Made by a program: the position numbers and the translations under genes. A DNA stretch of 64,000 bases from Siphonodentalium dalli (lineage: Eukaryota; Mollusca; Scaphopoda; Gadilida; Siphonodentaliidae), in the NCBI GenBank assembly GCA_032622095.1, contig CP136066.1:130727917-130791916 (forward strand), in the 5' to 3' direction. The notes beneath the pieces are model-generated. The model was not told the DNA's origin and ran no database searches. It worked only from the letters and a program-made list of their open reading frames with translations. Position 1 is the stretch's first letter. The number at the start of each line of letters is the position of its first letter. Below, in pieces: positions 1-11,421 of the stretch.

Positions 1-2751
1 ACGAACGTTTAATATCACAATTTATAGAATGGGTTTATTGAATGGAATAAGGGTAGGATCATGTAATAAATGTATACACTAAACTGTAAAATGAAATTTA
101 ATAGCGACGAATTGATTATGTGACCTTTCCTATATAGAAGCCGAAATATATGTGCTCATAGCAGTATCACGAATGTGACCGGTCATCGTTTCTTTTGATA
201 TATACACCACCAAATCTTTCAAAATGCACTGCAATAGAGCAGTTTGAGAGATATTCATAGAGTAATGCGTGAAATGTGTAGATTATATTATGCGTGTCTT
301 AAAATATTAGTTATAGCCTAAGATCAAGTAATAAAACATGAATATTTCGCTTTTATCACAAGAATGCATGGTGGTATATTATGAACACAATTTATCAAAA
401 CACAAAGGAGTACCATATACCACCTTAAAAAAAATCTAAACTTGACAAAAATTGCCTACATACTCTGTGACAGAGACTGTCTTTATACCTGGAAATAATA
501 TTTGGTTATATTCACCAAGGTCAAATACACGCGAAGGGTACTATGTTTTTTGCAACCGCATTACCGTGTGAATCCCTTCTCCCTAATATTACACTTATCT
601 ACTGGACTTACAACCATAAATAGCCACATTGAGACAATGGTCAACGCTGAAATAACAGCTTTAAACGCTGATCACCTGTTATTTTGCACAAGTTCATGGG
701 TGGTTTTGGTGAGATATTTTCAAAATACGGAAAACTAATATTGTACATTGCGTAATAGCATATTCCAGTTGCAAGTTGCCGACTGAAGTAATTTGAACAA
801 ACTGTTTACTAAGACACCGGTTTGGAAGCAGGACGAACATTGTCTTATATAAAATGTACGATGTACTGTCTATTTGATCTGGTGAGATGGAGTGCTAATC
901 TTTTGAAGAGATGGCGGTTTCTTTGCAATATAATAAGCATTGCAACATACGTGTATGATTTATTATCACGGGCAGTGCTGCAAAAATCCGGAAATGTAAC
1001 TACTATTTATACCGCAAGGATATGCATTTAAGTTTCTGCGTTACATTCAATAATTTATCGTCACGCCGAATGAAACTACCATCCACTGTGTTGCGAAATA
1101 TTACTGCATGCCCGAAATTATTATTTTTTATTTTATTTTATTATTTTTTTATTAAACAGAAAACCCGAACTTTTAAAGAAGTAAATCATTGGATTTGACT
1201 TGCGTTGCAATGACCGATACATCATCCAGATGGATCTGTTTTAATGATCTGTGTATCTTTAAATATATTTAACAACAGACTTGTATATCACTAATACGTA
1301 TTTTACCTACTAGGTGGTTATACAATATGTTGCGTTCGTCTTGGCTTGGTGGTTGCGGCCATTTTGCCAGCCATTTCATGACCGCGATTGTATTATTCTG
1401 ATCGTGTCACTATATTCGCTCTCGTACTCATATTTCACATAAACTGGTATAACTGCGTAATGCATGTGACTAGATTAGACAAAATACAAGAACAAAATAC
1501 GACCAGATCGTTGACAACCAGTTTTTGGGGTAGGGTTATTATTTTAGAAGTTTTGACCACTTATGATATGCGCACTCACTATTTCACTAATTCACCAATT
1601 AAAGCGACGAAGTGGTGTCCGTGCAGTTTTTAAATAGATCTGCGAAATTTATTCAAAGTTTCCCTTTGAATGGGTGTCTTTGGTTCGAGAATTGTGCTTC
1701 GAACAATATTGAGTGCCTTTTGTATATGTTTCGGCTGAAAAATTATTACAGCATCCAATTATTGTGAAAAATATTTTTTGTTTAAATTATATGGAGAAAA
1801 TGTTGTAACTCAGAAAGCTTAACTCGGATTTTAGAGGACTTTTAGTGACGCGTCCGCGATGTTATGGCCTAAATAATATAAAACAATCAGCTTTCCCCGA
1901 TTATTTTCTTACTGTTCCACTTTCATGTCTAATGTGCCTGGACCAGTAATTTATTTGGTCTTTCAGACATCTTTGCCTCCGTATCAAACTTTTGCTTCCA
2001 CGCCCGAATCAGTCCGGATAATGGGTGTGATCTATGGTTGCATATATGCACAGTTATTAGTGGTGATCGTCGTTGGTTGCAAACAGTATAATAATGTCTG
2101 TCCCCGTGAGAAAGATATATGAGACGTTTTTGTGGCACACAATCTTTGGGGGATTAATTGCATGTTATGTATTGCCATATTATATGTAAGATTCGAGGAG
2201 CTATAACCTACCATACATACCGTTTATGTTGGAAAGATGTCTCGTTCGAACGAGTAGCTGATATGTTTCAACCAAATGAATCAAATAAAAGTTATATTAT
2301 AGGCATACTAGTCCCATATAATCATTTAAGTTATTGTATCGTCGCTAGTCAGTGATTGGCTTGAGTGTTCTCCCCGTATCATCATAATATTTTAAGCGAT
2401 CGTGTGTGCGATCAGTTTAACAATCCAGTATCCCTCAATTACTTTATTTGATTACGGAAATTCGTAATTTAATTGACGCTATTTTATGGCTCCAGTCATA
2501 AATTCAATTTATATCAAATTATTAACTTTTAAATTATTAAATTTTAAGATAGCTTATTAACCTGAGCGTTTACAGAATACATCTTCGACTCAAATTACTT
2601 ATGTTTCTATATATTATCGATATTAGATCGTTGTTATGACCGGAAATTTAATGAAAATGGCGTACATTACCCCTTTAACATTAGTATATATAATCTCATA
2701 CATGGACAAATCAAGACCCTAATAGCAGACACTAAATGAGAAACGACTTAC
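1..2751. other. Intronic or downstream sequence without recognised gene
   Basis: AT-rich DNA downstream (on the minus strand) of chitinase exon 3. I looked on the minus strand for the next expected exon, which should encode the GH18 catalytic DxxDxDxE region, and did not find it, so this is probably intron 3 and the next exon lies before position 1. The short open frames here have no recognisable domains. Confidence 0.5.
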
Positions 2752-2914
2752 TATCTTAGAAAGTTGACGACATTTTCTGCGAATGCTTTTCGGCTTTTCT
2801 CAGATTTAATAGTCGGCATAAACGGCTTCGACCCAATCTTCCATCCTCCGGCCGCAAGAAGAACTTTCAGCTTGGGGTTCTTCTCCTTTAGAGCGACAGT
2901 TCTGGCGTACAACC
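2752..2914 (-). CDS. Chitinase-like gene, exon 3 (GH18 LLAAGGW segment)
   Basis: 163 bases from a TTTCAG acceptor to a GTAAGT donor. The translation reads LYARTVALKEKNPKLKVLLA, then AGGWKIGSKPFMPTIKSE, then KSRKAFAENVVNFLR. This is the second GH18 signature, with K-x-L-L-A-x-G-G-W followed by the helix that ends in F-x-x-x-V-V-x-F-L-R. The exon ends two bases into a codon (TA), which is most likely Tyr or His-like linker sequence before the missing catalytic segment. No frame break is visible, and the reading frame joins exactly to exon 2, so this is not a processed or decayed copy. Confidence 0.88.
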
Positions 2915-3178
2915 CTGAAATTACAGGAAATTGGAGAATTATTCACGTTCTCTCTTGGCGGAATGAAAGTAGACACTAACTTGTTGTCGATTCAAGTTTA
3001 GAATTACATGACTATGTTTCACATGGTTGCATGTATGTTCGTTTCATGTTATTGGTGACCAGGAGTCATATGCAATATTTCAGTATAATTATGTGGCGAA
3101 AATATACAGTCTATATCAGCATAAGTTTCGTGTTTGTGTGAATATTAAGCACTTCCTAGAATAGAAGCATATAAGAAA

Positions 3179-4153
3179 TCTCATATATATTTTGAAGACC
3201 TCTGTCTGTATGTTTGTTTGTCTGTCTGTCATTTATACAAATCTACGATTCTCGACCGATCGGGACGAAACTTGGTACGTGTGTGTAGTTTGACCAGGCG
3301 GTGAACGTTGTCGTATTGGCGAGCCCGTGCGGCGCCCGCTTCGCGCATGCGCAGACGAGATCTCGGAAACGGGTGGAGCTATCGACTTGATATATTGATA
3401 TACCCCACTAAACTTTGACAAACACCAGTAATGGTGTGTAGATCATTTACATATCTCTCCTATATATTTTGATACAATCTATCTAATTTACATATCTCTC
3501 TTATATATTTATGTTTGTGTGTGTGTTGTACTTCATACAAATCTACGATTCTCGACCGATCGGGACGAAACTTGGTACGTGTGTGTAGTTTGACCAGGCG
3601 GTGGTCGTTGTCGTATTGGCGAGCCCGTGCGACGCCCGTGCAGCGCATGCGTAGACGAGATCTCGGAAACGGGTGGAGCTATCGACTTGAAATTTGCTAT
3701 GTGAATGTATCTTGCGCCGGGTACAAATTTTATCGGGTCGCAGAGCCCGTGCGACGCCCGTGCAGCACATGCGCAGACGAGATCTCGGAAACGGGTGGAG
3801 CTATCGACTTGAAATTTGCTATGTGAATGTATCTTGCGCCGGGTACAACTTTTATCGGGTCGCCGAGCCCATGCGACGCCCGTGCAGCGCATGCGCAGAC
3901 GAGATCTCGGAAACGGGTGGAGCTATCGACTTGAAATTTGGCATGTGAATGTATCTTGCGCCGGGTACAAATTTTATCGGGTCGTCGAGCCCGTGCGACG
4001 CCAGCTTCGCGCATACGCAGACCAGATCTCGAAACGGGCGGAGCTACCGGGTACAAATTTTTCTTATTGAAACGCGTGGAGCTAAAAATTAAAAAAATAT
4101 ATAAAAAAATGTCATGTTTCGGACAAGCCGCGGGTGGCGGGCTAACCTGCTAG
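3179..4153 (+). mobile_element. Non-autonomous Helitron-like element, family B body with family A 3' end
   Basis: The element starts with TC directly after an A (A/TCTCATATATATTTTGAAG) and ends in CTAG directly before a T, which is the Helitron A/T insertion rule. Inside are TCTG-rich sequence, two copies of the 5' subterminal block (about 3236-3310 and 3536-3610) and about four tandem 122-bp units (about 3600-4040; the same phase point recurs at 3675, 3797 and 3919). The 3' end has the family A hairpin (about 4126-4141) and the motif GCTAACCTGCTAG, not the family B end seen at 48993, so the element is a mosaic. It codes for no Rep/helicase and must depend on another element. It sits in intron 2 of the chitinase gene. 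Confidence 0.75.
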
Positions 4154-5147
4154 TGCTATATATTTCACACTAACCATCTACGGTCGAATATTGCACTGTT
4201 GACTCGTGTCGTTGATAGCAGTGTCTTCTTTCTGATTTAAAACATGCATTATTCATACCAGCCACAGGGAAACTAGCACAAACCAGGTCGGGGGGGGGGG
4301 GGGTCGCAGAAACAACACATATTTTATAGTCAGAGGTATATAACCATAATGAAACTATGCCAATCAAACATTGTTTTATCACTCTGGTGGATCGAAAGCA
4401 TGTTGTGGGCTCGGTCACACCATAACCGGAGACGACACATATAAGATATCTTGCTGTCGAATCACCTCCATACCATAACTTGTTATTACATGTATATTGT
4501 AATTACTTTATGAATTATATGGATTAAATACTGTTTACACCAAAGCATGTTGAGCTATTGGCTTAAATAAATTATGGTATCATATTCAGCATATTCAGGC
4601 TATCAATGACACTGGTTCCAACTTCCAATTATATAATTATAATTATAATATGCGTTCTGCTTATTCTGTTTCCAATTGATTTCAGTCTCAAAAAGTGCAT
4701 TGAAGGGATGTGCATGCGTGTACATCCTGAAAACCCACATGGACACAAGGCAGGATATATGCAGCATTTGTTATTTCTCGGGATATATACTTATTTGTTG
4801 CATTGACAAAATTCGTCAAGGCGACGGTCTCGGACAAATTGCGGATGAAGATGGAAAACTTTAAAACCAAGTGGTAATACGGCCAAATTTTTTGATAATC
4901 AAGTGATAATACGGCCATATTTCGTTGAACAACATCTTGATAAATAACACGTTTTCTATCTATCTATGTTTACTGGAGACCCCCTTATCGGGTATTATAT
5001 CCAGTGCGCGTCTGTGCAGAATGGATGTAGCGTGTGTTCAGAACGGAGATGACAGTGAGATAGGAGAATCAGGTTTAGGATTTATGTTACAGAATAGAGA
5101 TAAAAACAGTTAAAACACTAGGTTATAAGAATGCTCATATGAGCCAG
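4154..5147. other. Intronic stretch without recognised gene
   Basis: Between the Helitron and the LINE stop codon. It contains the G run and short AT-rich stretches. The part nearest 5147 may include the LINE 3'UTR, whose outer limit I could not define. Confidence 0.5.
4290..4303. repeat. G homopolymer (14 nt)
   Basis: An uninterrupted run of 14 G. Its length is prone to sequencing error and polymorphism. Confidence 0.9.
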
Positions 5148-5598
5148 TTATTTGATATGCTGGTACACATCATTTCTGAACATGTCAGGGTCTGAGAGTG
5201 TGACCAGATCAGAGTTTAGATTATTCCAGAGAATTGCAGTGGCAGGTAAGAAGGAACATCTGAAGTAATTTATGCCTGTATGAATGCGTCGGAATGTTTC
5301 CTAATGGTAGTATCGCGTTTTTCTTGTGGGCTTTTCAAGATAAGTTGGAATTTGAATTGCTTTGGATGTTGTTTTTTTTGGAAGAGACACAGCCGTGATA
5401 TAGTTCTTCTAGCCTCCAGTGATTTCAAATTTAGATCAGATGTCATAGCCGAAACACTTGCATGTCTTGAGTATTGATTTTTTATCCACCTTACAGCCCT
5501 GTTCTGAACTTTTTCAATTTCTACAATATTTGTGGCTGTGTAAGGTGACCATGCGCTTGCTGCTCATTCTAATTTAGGCCGTACCACAGCTTGATATG
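5148..5598 (-). pseudogene. LINE C-terminal tail
   Basis: Minus-strand fragments include RPVVEYAASAW-like and EIEKVQNRAVRWIKNQYSR segments, then INYFRCSFLPATAILWNNL followed by NSDLVTLSDPDMFRNDVY and a TAA at 5148-5150. 'FLP(A/R)....WN.L' is the usual end of CR1/L2/Jockey-type polyproteins. Frames shift between segments. Confidence 0.65.
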
Positions 5599-6651
5599 CT
5601 ATTTTGCGAATAACTTCATTTTGGTTTTTATATTTCTTTTAAGGAACCCAATAGTTTGATTTGCACTTGATGTTATTTTATTTATATGCTCGTTGAATGA
5701 CATGTTTGTGGTTAAGTCAACCCAGAGAAAGCGGGCTGTGCTGGTGTGTTGCCCATGCAAGATGTATTGGTGGTAAACTGGGGTTTTCTTGCGAGCCACT
5801 ATTAATACTTGGCATTTTGCCGGATTAAATGACATGTTCCCATTTTCTTTCCCATTCCTCCAATTTAATTCGATCGGTTTATAGAGTGTTGTGATCTGAG
5901 GGGCTTTTGATGGTTATGTATATGGCTGTGTCATCAGCAGCGCCTGCTTTGTTATATTAATTCCTCAGGGAGGTCTTTAATATACAGTAGAAACAACAGG
6001 GGCCCCAGGATATATCCCTGGGGCAACCCTGAAGTGACAGGGACTGAAGCAGAGGTTTCCCCTTCCAAGACAACTACTTGACTGCGGCCATATAGGAAAG
6101 ATATAATCCAGTTTAAAATTGGGCCTCTGATGCCGTGTTCATTTAATTTGTAGAGTAGCTTTATGTGGTTGACTTTATCAAAAGCTTTGCTGAAATCTAA
6201 CAGTATTAAGTCAGTTTCCAACAATGTTGCCAATTGGTGGTACTAGCTGTGTTTCACAGGACCGGCGTTCACGAAAACCATGTTGTAAGTTATACAGGAT
6301 ATCATGGGTTTTTAAGTGTGTACTTATATAAGATGCAATTATATGCTCTGCAATCTTACACATGATGCATGTTAAGGTGATTGGCCTGTAATTTGAGGGG
6401 TCGGTTTTATCTCCCTTTTTGAATATTGGAACTACATTGCCTTTTGTCCAGTCGTTTGGTAATGTCTCAGTCTCAGGGGTTTTCTGGATGAGTATTGTGA
6501 GGGCTGGAGTTATTTCATAACTCAATTGTGTCAGAATGTCAGGACTAAGGTTATATGGTCCGGCAGCTTTGTTGGTTTTGAGGTCAGATAGCTGTTTAAG
6601 GACACCAGATTCCTTTACCTTAATTTCCTTGATGGTCGGATAGCCATGCAT
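5599..6651 (-). pseudogene. LINE reverse transcriptase domain (broken)
   Basis: One frame (6651-6211) carries LKTNKAAGPYNLSPDIL, WTKGNVVPIFKKGDKTDPSN with YRPITL, and NLQHGFRERRSCETQL, the finger and early palm motifs. A second frame (6233-5952) has [16 protein letters not shown] and [20 protein letters not shown]. The catalytic box lies just below 5952 as AADDTAIY, in place of the usual FADDT. A third frame (5835-5599) has MSFNPAKCQVL, the thumb start. All key blocks of a CR1/Jockey-superclade RT are present in order, but in shifting frames, so the copy is non-functional. Confidence 0.85.
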
Positions 6652-7401
6652 GATTATTTGACTGGATATAGTTATCAGGTGTATTATTCCGTATGCTCGT
6701 CAGGCAATGTTGTTGTAGTGTAAGGGAGTTTAGTGGGGAAAAGACTGACTGAAATTGATTGTTTAGTACTTTAGTTTTTCAGAGTGCCAGTGGTTGGGTC
6801 AGTGATGGAGTTTATTGTTTGAGATTGTCGTTGTGTGCTTTTAATGTACGAACACGGCTTTTTGGTAACTGGCTTATAATTCTTTCATTATGGTCTTCAT
6901 GGATATATTTGTCAATTTGAAGCATGTTTTCAACCTAGGTTCCATGTGCCAATTTCAATTTCTTTTTTACTTCGGTGTTTCTGTTTTTGATGGTTATTTG
7001 TGGTCTTTTTCGTTTGTCGGTATGCTCTGTCGCGCCTATGGATAAGTATTTTTATTCCTGATGTGATCCATGGTAGTGATCTCCTTGGTGTGAGCATTTT
7101 TGTAGGGACAAATTTTGAAATGCCTTTCTCTAATGTTGTTTTCAATATTATCCAAATGTCTTCAACATATTTGTTATATGGAACAAAGTTCTGATGCAGT
7201 AAAAAGTCTGAAATTTTCCCAATCTGCTTTACTATAAAGGTGAATAATACTGGGTTTTTTGTTTGTTCCTGACTGGGTTTAAGTTTGCAACTAAGGAGAC
7301 AAACTCATGACCTTATATGCCGGAATACTGTGCTTGTGCTATTGATTAGTTCAAGATTGTTAGTTAAGTTGAGATCAAGTATATTATTATCCTTTGTGTT
7401 C

Positions 7402-7965
7402 TCAGTAACCATTTGTGTGAGTGAAAAATCCCCCAATAATGTCCTGGGAGTCCCTGTATATCTGGGGATACGAACAGCCTGGTTTGATAGTTGGAATGTG
7501 TTCTTTACTCCAGTGGAAGCTGGGAAAGTTAAAGTCACCTGCAATCCAGATATGGGCATTTCTTTGCATAACTTTTCCCAGATATAGCTGGAATTGGCCC
7601 AGGCTATCACCATTACCTTCCCCAGGCCGGTAGTAACTCCCAACATACAGTGACTTACAGGCTCTCATTTGTAGCTTGATCCACAAGAGTTCACATTCCA
7701 TATTTTCCATGTACTGTGGTTGTTCGGTTGCTATTAATGTGTCCTTGACTATAATCATGACACCACCACCCTTTTCCCGCAGCATATCCTTCCTGTGTAT
7801 AGTCCAGAGACTTTGGGGGGATTTCACTATCTGATATTTTAGGTTTGAGCCAGGTTTCGGTTCCCACCAAGATGTCTTGTTTGTGAGAGTCTATATGGTG
7901 TGGAGTTGCTCTTTCTTATTTAAAACTGATCGGAAATTTACATTTAACAGTTTCAAAGTGTTTGA
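7402..7965 (-). pseudogene. LINE endonuclease domain (APE type, frameshifted)
   Basis: Spread over three frames. It begins with LLNVNFRSVLNKKEQLH (the N-x-R-S first motif), then DSHKQDILVGTETWLKP with the catalytic Glu in T-E-T-W. A further frame gives GGGVMIIVKD, ELLWIKLQ, LYVGSYYRPG and IWIAGDFNFPSFHW, matching the G-G-x-x, Y-Y-R-P and G-D-F-N motifs. The final S-D-H motif was not found. This domain nicks target DNA to start target-primed reverse transcription. At least two frameshifts and one stop show that it is inactive. Confidence 0.75.
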
Positions 7966-8145
7966 CATGCGGCTAAGTTTTGGTTTTCTAGCGGTTGTTT
8001 TTCGCTGTAACATATCAACCAGCCATAGCAAGGTAACAGCTTCAAAATTGGGTGTTTCTGATTCACTGTCGCTCAGCGCAGAAAAACCATGGTGTTAAAG
8101 AAATGGATCAAGCGACGATGATGACGTTGAGAAATTTACCTCGTT

Positions 8146-8306
8146 ACAGACTATACATGACCAGGAGAAAGGACTATTCAGGTTTTTGTTTAATTTGTCT
8201 AGGTGTTGGCACTAACATTTTGACACTCAGTGTGGTATCACTGGGAGCATACATTGCATTCAAGTGCAGGTTGGTCATCACGTACTTCTAAGCTGCAGCT
8301 ACCACA
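8146..8306 (-). pseudogene. PHD-like zinc finger of the LINE ORF (broken)
   Basis: After the 2A-like motif the frame reads YPCGSCSLEVRDDQPALEC, then NVCSQ, an in-frame TGA, then YHTECQNV. After a frameshift SWSCIVCNE follows. The cysteines and histidine fall as C-x2-C, C-x2-C, H-x2-C, C-x2-C, the C4HC3 spacing of a PHD finger. The TGA stands where the W of the common 'W-(Y/F)-H' pattern is expected, so it is probably a TGG-to-TGA change. A second TAG and further stops follow before the last pair. Such fingers are known in CR1-clade LINEs, where a nucleic-acid or chromatin role has been proposed. Confidence 0.7.
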
Positions 8307-8369
8307 AGGATAGTCTATGTCAGTATAATTACTTGAATTTTGTTCAAGTGTAGGACCATTAATTGATCC

Positions 8370-8393
8370 TGGGCCAGGGTTGGTTTCTACGTC
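8370..8393 (-). other. 2A-like translational recoding motif in the LINE ORF
   Basis: Minus-strand codons read DVETNPGP, a match to the 2A consensus D-x-E-x-N-P-G-P, preceded by QLCYKISQFGS. In known 2A peptides the ribosome skips the bond between the final Gly and Pro and releases two proteins. The motif is in frame with the downstream PHD-like finger, separated by about 21 residues. Such motifs are known at the N terminus of some CR1-clade LINEs. The residues before the D (Gly-Ser) match the usual hydrophobic-then-Gly trend only weakly, so activity is uncertain. Confidence 0.8.
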
Positions 8394-8492
8394 AGAGCCG
8401 AATTGGGAGATTTTATAACATAGTTGACAGTGGTCAGCATTATTTGGTTGTAATTAATCGCTTCTGATAACTAAAGCGTATCTTGATGAAAT

Positions 8493-8516
8493 GTTGTTGT
8501 TGTTGTTGTTGTTGTT
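8493..8516 (+). repeat. (GTT)8 microsatellite
   Basis: Eight perfect GTT units, just upstream (minus-strand sense) of the LINE 2A region. Confidence 0.95.
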
Positions 8517-8814
8517 AGAACTTGATGATATGGGGACCGTCTGATCGGATTGAGTACCTTTAAATTTAAGGGCAACTTCAACTTATGTTCCTGTCTGAAA
8601 TTTCAACTTTTAAATCATTATTATGAATGATAAGCACTGATCATCACCGTTTAACGCGACTACAACCCCCCCCACTCCTATATTACTACTAGTACGCCGC
8701 TGATGGATAGAGCTTTAAAATAACCATGACATTCAACCGCCGTTGGATATCGATCCGCGTCGACGTAATTGCTTCCCCGGCGTTACTTGATTACATAGTG
8801 TGAAAGTGGCTCGA

Positions 8815-9510
8815 AAATTAGTTGCCGCTCAGCTTGGTCTGGAATTTTGGAAATTGTGGCAAATGACCTCGAGAATGTGCTTAGTGAAGTAGGATGTAAA
8901 TTTGCGGCAAAATTTGTGTAAAATGTGACAAATGACCACGGGAACGTCTTTCGTGAAGTAGGACGTAACTTTGGGCCGGAAATAATTCGGGCTGAAAAGT
9001 CCGAAAATAAGCGTAAATTGTCCGATATAACTTCCCAATGGTAAGTGGCCACCTGGGCCGAACAAAATCTTGACCGAGTTAAAAAATAATGATCCTAAAA
9101 TGATTTGGCCCTCTGCTCGATCGGGAAAATTTGGAAATTGTGACAAATAAGCTCAAATTCGTGTGTGCCCACCTGGTCGACATTTTTTTGCGTCGCTGAA
9201 AAAGTGGTCCGAAAATGAGTTCCGTTCTGCTCGGTTGGGAATATTTTGGAAATTGTGGCAAATTACCACAGGAATGTGTTTTGTGAAGTAGGATGATGAA
9301 ATTTTGGGCCGAACACAATTGGGGGCGTAAAGTCTGAAATTAAACGGAAATTGTCAGAAATAACTTCTGAAATCGTAAGTGGACACCTGGGCCGATCATT
9401 TTGGGGCGAAAAATACTTGGGATGAGTTTCAAAAAGTTATCCAAAAATGACTCGGCTCTCTTCTAAGTGGGGAAGATTGAGGCAAATTGCTACTAGTGGC
9501 CCCAAATTCG
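8815..9510. repeat. Degenerate tandem repeat of about 75-120 bp spacing
   Basis: A phrase resembling TTGGAAATTGTGGCAAAT, then GTGAAGTAGGATG, recurs in imperfect form at about 8842, 8915, 9131 and 9245, with 'gggccga' and 'aagtccgaaa' phrases between. The repeats are too diverged to define a clean unit by eye. Overlapping minus-strand open frames across it share the same peptide phrases only because the DNA repeats. Confidence 0.6.
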
Positions 9511-9544
9511 TGTGACCTGCTTAGCGACCACGCAGTGAGTATTT

Positions 9545-11421
9545 ATTTGTTTTTTTTGTTTTGTTTAAACATATTTTATTTTAACCAATATAATGTACAA
9601 TATTCACGGTATGATGATGAGAGATATTGATGGTTATAATGGGATTTGGCAGTAAGCATAATGCTTATCTTAAGCCATCTCCTACACGTATGAAATAATG
9701 AATGGTGACCGTTTCATACAGACAAAACTAGAATGTACATTTCGATGTATATGAATATATACAGCTCAAGAAATTACTATTGTTATTGTTAATTATAATG
9801 TGCCTGATAGCCCCCCCCCTCAATCGTAGCAGGTTTTGGCAGGGTACTTTGGGGATTGATGTTACACTTAGTTTAATTTTGGTTTTAATGCGTGTTTAAT
9901 TTGTTCCATACATAGCCTAAGATCGTATACATCAGGTCTGTGCATAATATGGCTTGAATCTGCCGGTTAGTTCTATATATTTCTGAATGTTAGCGAATAT
10001 CTCAATGTTTTTGGATAAGGGAAGTGATTTTGTACCTTCTAAGAGTGTTTTTGTTTCCAAATTAGTAAGGTTGCTGAGACATATATCTCTCTCGGCTTCA
10101 AAGACTGGGCAATAGTGCAAGAAGTGTGATACTGTTTCAACTTCGCCACATATACAATATTGATTGTCTTCCAAATGATTGAGATATAAGTCGCAGTTCA
10201 GATTGCTACACCCTAGTCGTAGTCGACAATGAAACATTTGACTCCGTCTTGTGTAAGCAAATTCCATGTAACGGGGGCTCACGACGAGGTCAGTATTAAG
10301 AAAAGATTTGAATTCCGATATGGTTTCACAGTTTTTAGCCTCCGGTGGTAGATCATTCCATAGACTCACAGCTGCAGGTAAAAAGGATTTTTTATATGAT
10401 TCAGTATTACAAAAAACCGGTTTCATGTCTTTAGGTCTGAATTCGTAATTTGTTAGACTCCCTGATATAGGGGGAACATATATGTATAGGTAGGCGGGTG
10501 TTGACTTTTCACCATTTTGTAAAATTGGGTTAGCTTGGTTTTTCGGCGTCTATTCGTAAGTGTCTCCCACCCAGTTTCGTGAAGCAAGCCCTCTTTACTA
10601 CAACTTCTTGTCGCGCCAGTTACGATTCTTGCGGCTTCGTATTGGATTTCTTCTAATTCATTAGCTTCTTCGTTGCCGCAGTTGTCCCAAACTGAGGAGG
10701 CATACTCCAGGACAGGACGAATAAATGATAAATATATTCTTTCTAGTGACCTCCTGTCAAGGTTAAATTTATGCCTCATCAACAGGGACAGCCTACTATA
10801 AGCTCGTTTTTCAATATCTGCGATATGGTATTTCCATTTACCATCGGAACTAAAGGTTAGACCTAGGTGTTTATGTGTCGCTACTTCGCATATTGGCTGA
10901 TTTGCCATTTTGAGATGGGGGTGGCTAGGTTTAATTTATTTCCTGCTAACTAAGAGGGATTTAGTTTTGGATGGGTTAAATTTAACGAGCCATTTGTTAG
11001 ACCAATCGTGTATTTTCGATATATCTTTGTTTAGGACGTCAGCAGCCATTATGGGATCTTCTACTGCTAGAAAAAGGGAGGTATCGTCTGTAAAAAGTCG
11101 GATATTACTTGTTATATCGTCTGCTATATCATTGATGTATATCAAGAATAGTAGGGGACCCAGTATCTACACGTGGGGGACACCAAATTCTACAGATTTC
11201 CAAGACGACTGGGTAGTTTCCAAAATGACTCTTTGTTGTCGATTTTCCAAATAATTTTTCAAAATGTCGTATGTGTTTTCACACACACCTAGGTTACTTA
11301 GTTTGGACAATAATCCCTTATGCCAAACTTTATCAAAAGCTTTGCTGATGTCACAGAAAAGACGCAGTGAGTATTCTGATCGTTGATGGTCTAAATCGTG
11401 TCTACCACGAAATCGCTTCAT
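9545..11421 (-). mobile_element. 5'-truncated LINE (CR1/Jockey superclade) with 3'UTR
   Basis: The coding part runs from 11421 down to 9932, followed by about 390 bases of 3'UTR that ends around 9545 in AAAATATGTTTAAAC. A similar tail lies near 61033 at the end of the second related copy. The endonuclease and RT finger regions are missing, as expected from incomplete reverse transcription. It lies in chitinase intron 2, about 0.5 kb downstream of exon 2. Confidence 0.75.
9932..11421 (-). pseudogene. Reverse transcriptase and C-terminal domain of the truncated LINE
   Basis: Frame 1 (11421-11167) has LRLFCDISKAFDKVWHKGLL and FGVPHV. Frame 2 (11145-10936) has YINDIADDITSNIRLFTDDT, where FTDD stands for the catalytic FADD, then WLVKFNPSKTKSLLVSRK. 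Frame 3 (10908-10453) has HKHLGLTFSSDGKWKYHI, the RPVLEYASSVWDNC thumb motif and ARIVTGATRS. Frame 4 (10426-9932) has the F-L-P-A-A-V-S-L-W-N-D-L motif and a C-terminal zinc-like CxC...H...C element (CICGEVETVSHFLHYCPVF). At least three frameshifts mean it is inactive. The protein resembles the copy at 61526-62548. Confidence 0.85.

Larger units (their letters stand above)
5148..8450 (-). mobile_element. CR1-type LINE, nearly full length but multiply broken
   Basis: Reading on the minus strand from 8450 down to 5148, the pieces come in this order: a 2A-like motif (8370-8393), a PHD-like zinc finger (8146-8306), an AP-type endonuclease (about 7960-7400), reverse transcriptase (about 6651-5599) and a C-terminal tail ending at a stop at 5148-5150. 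This order of 2A-like peptide, PHD-like finger, endonuclease and reverse transcriptase is the architecture described for CR1-clade non-LTR elements of marine invertebrates. Several stops and frameshifts interrupt it, so the copy is dead. It lies in intron 2 of the chitinase gene, in the same orientation as that gene. The 5' boundary is uncertain; an in-frame TAA lies upstream of the 2A region and no clear start ATG was seen. Confidence 0.8.

Noticed and set aside
1-2750. Next chitinase exon with the DxxDxDxE catalytic motif
   Set aside because: Searched by eye on the minus strand for the codons of D-x-D-W-E-Y-P and found none; it presumably lies outside the window.
3230-4150. Many overlapping open frames of 60-120 codons on both strands sharing Arg-rich peptides
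   Set aside because: They follow the 122-bp DNA repeat of the Helitron; the period is not a multiple of three, so the same peptides appear in shifting frames on both strands. The same applies at 31885-32746, 36147-36403, 37435-37817 and 48093-48964.
7000-7633. Plus-strand open frames of 64-100 codons
   Set aside because: They are the antisense of the LINE endonuclease region.
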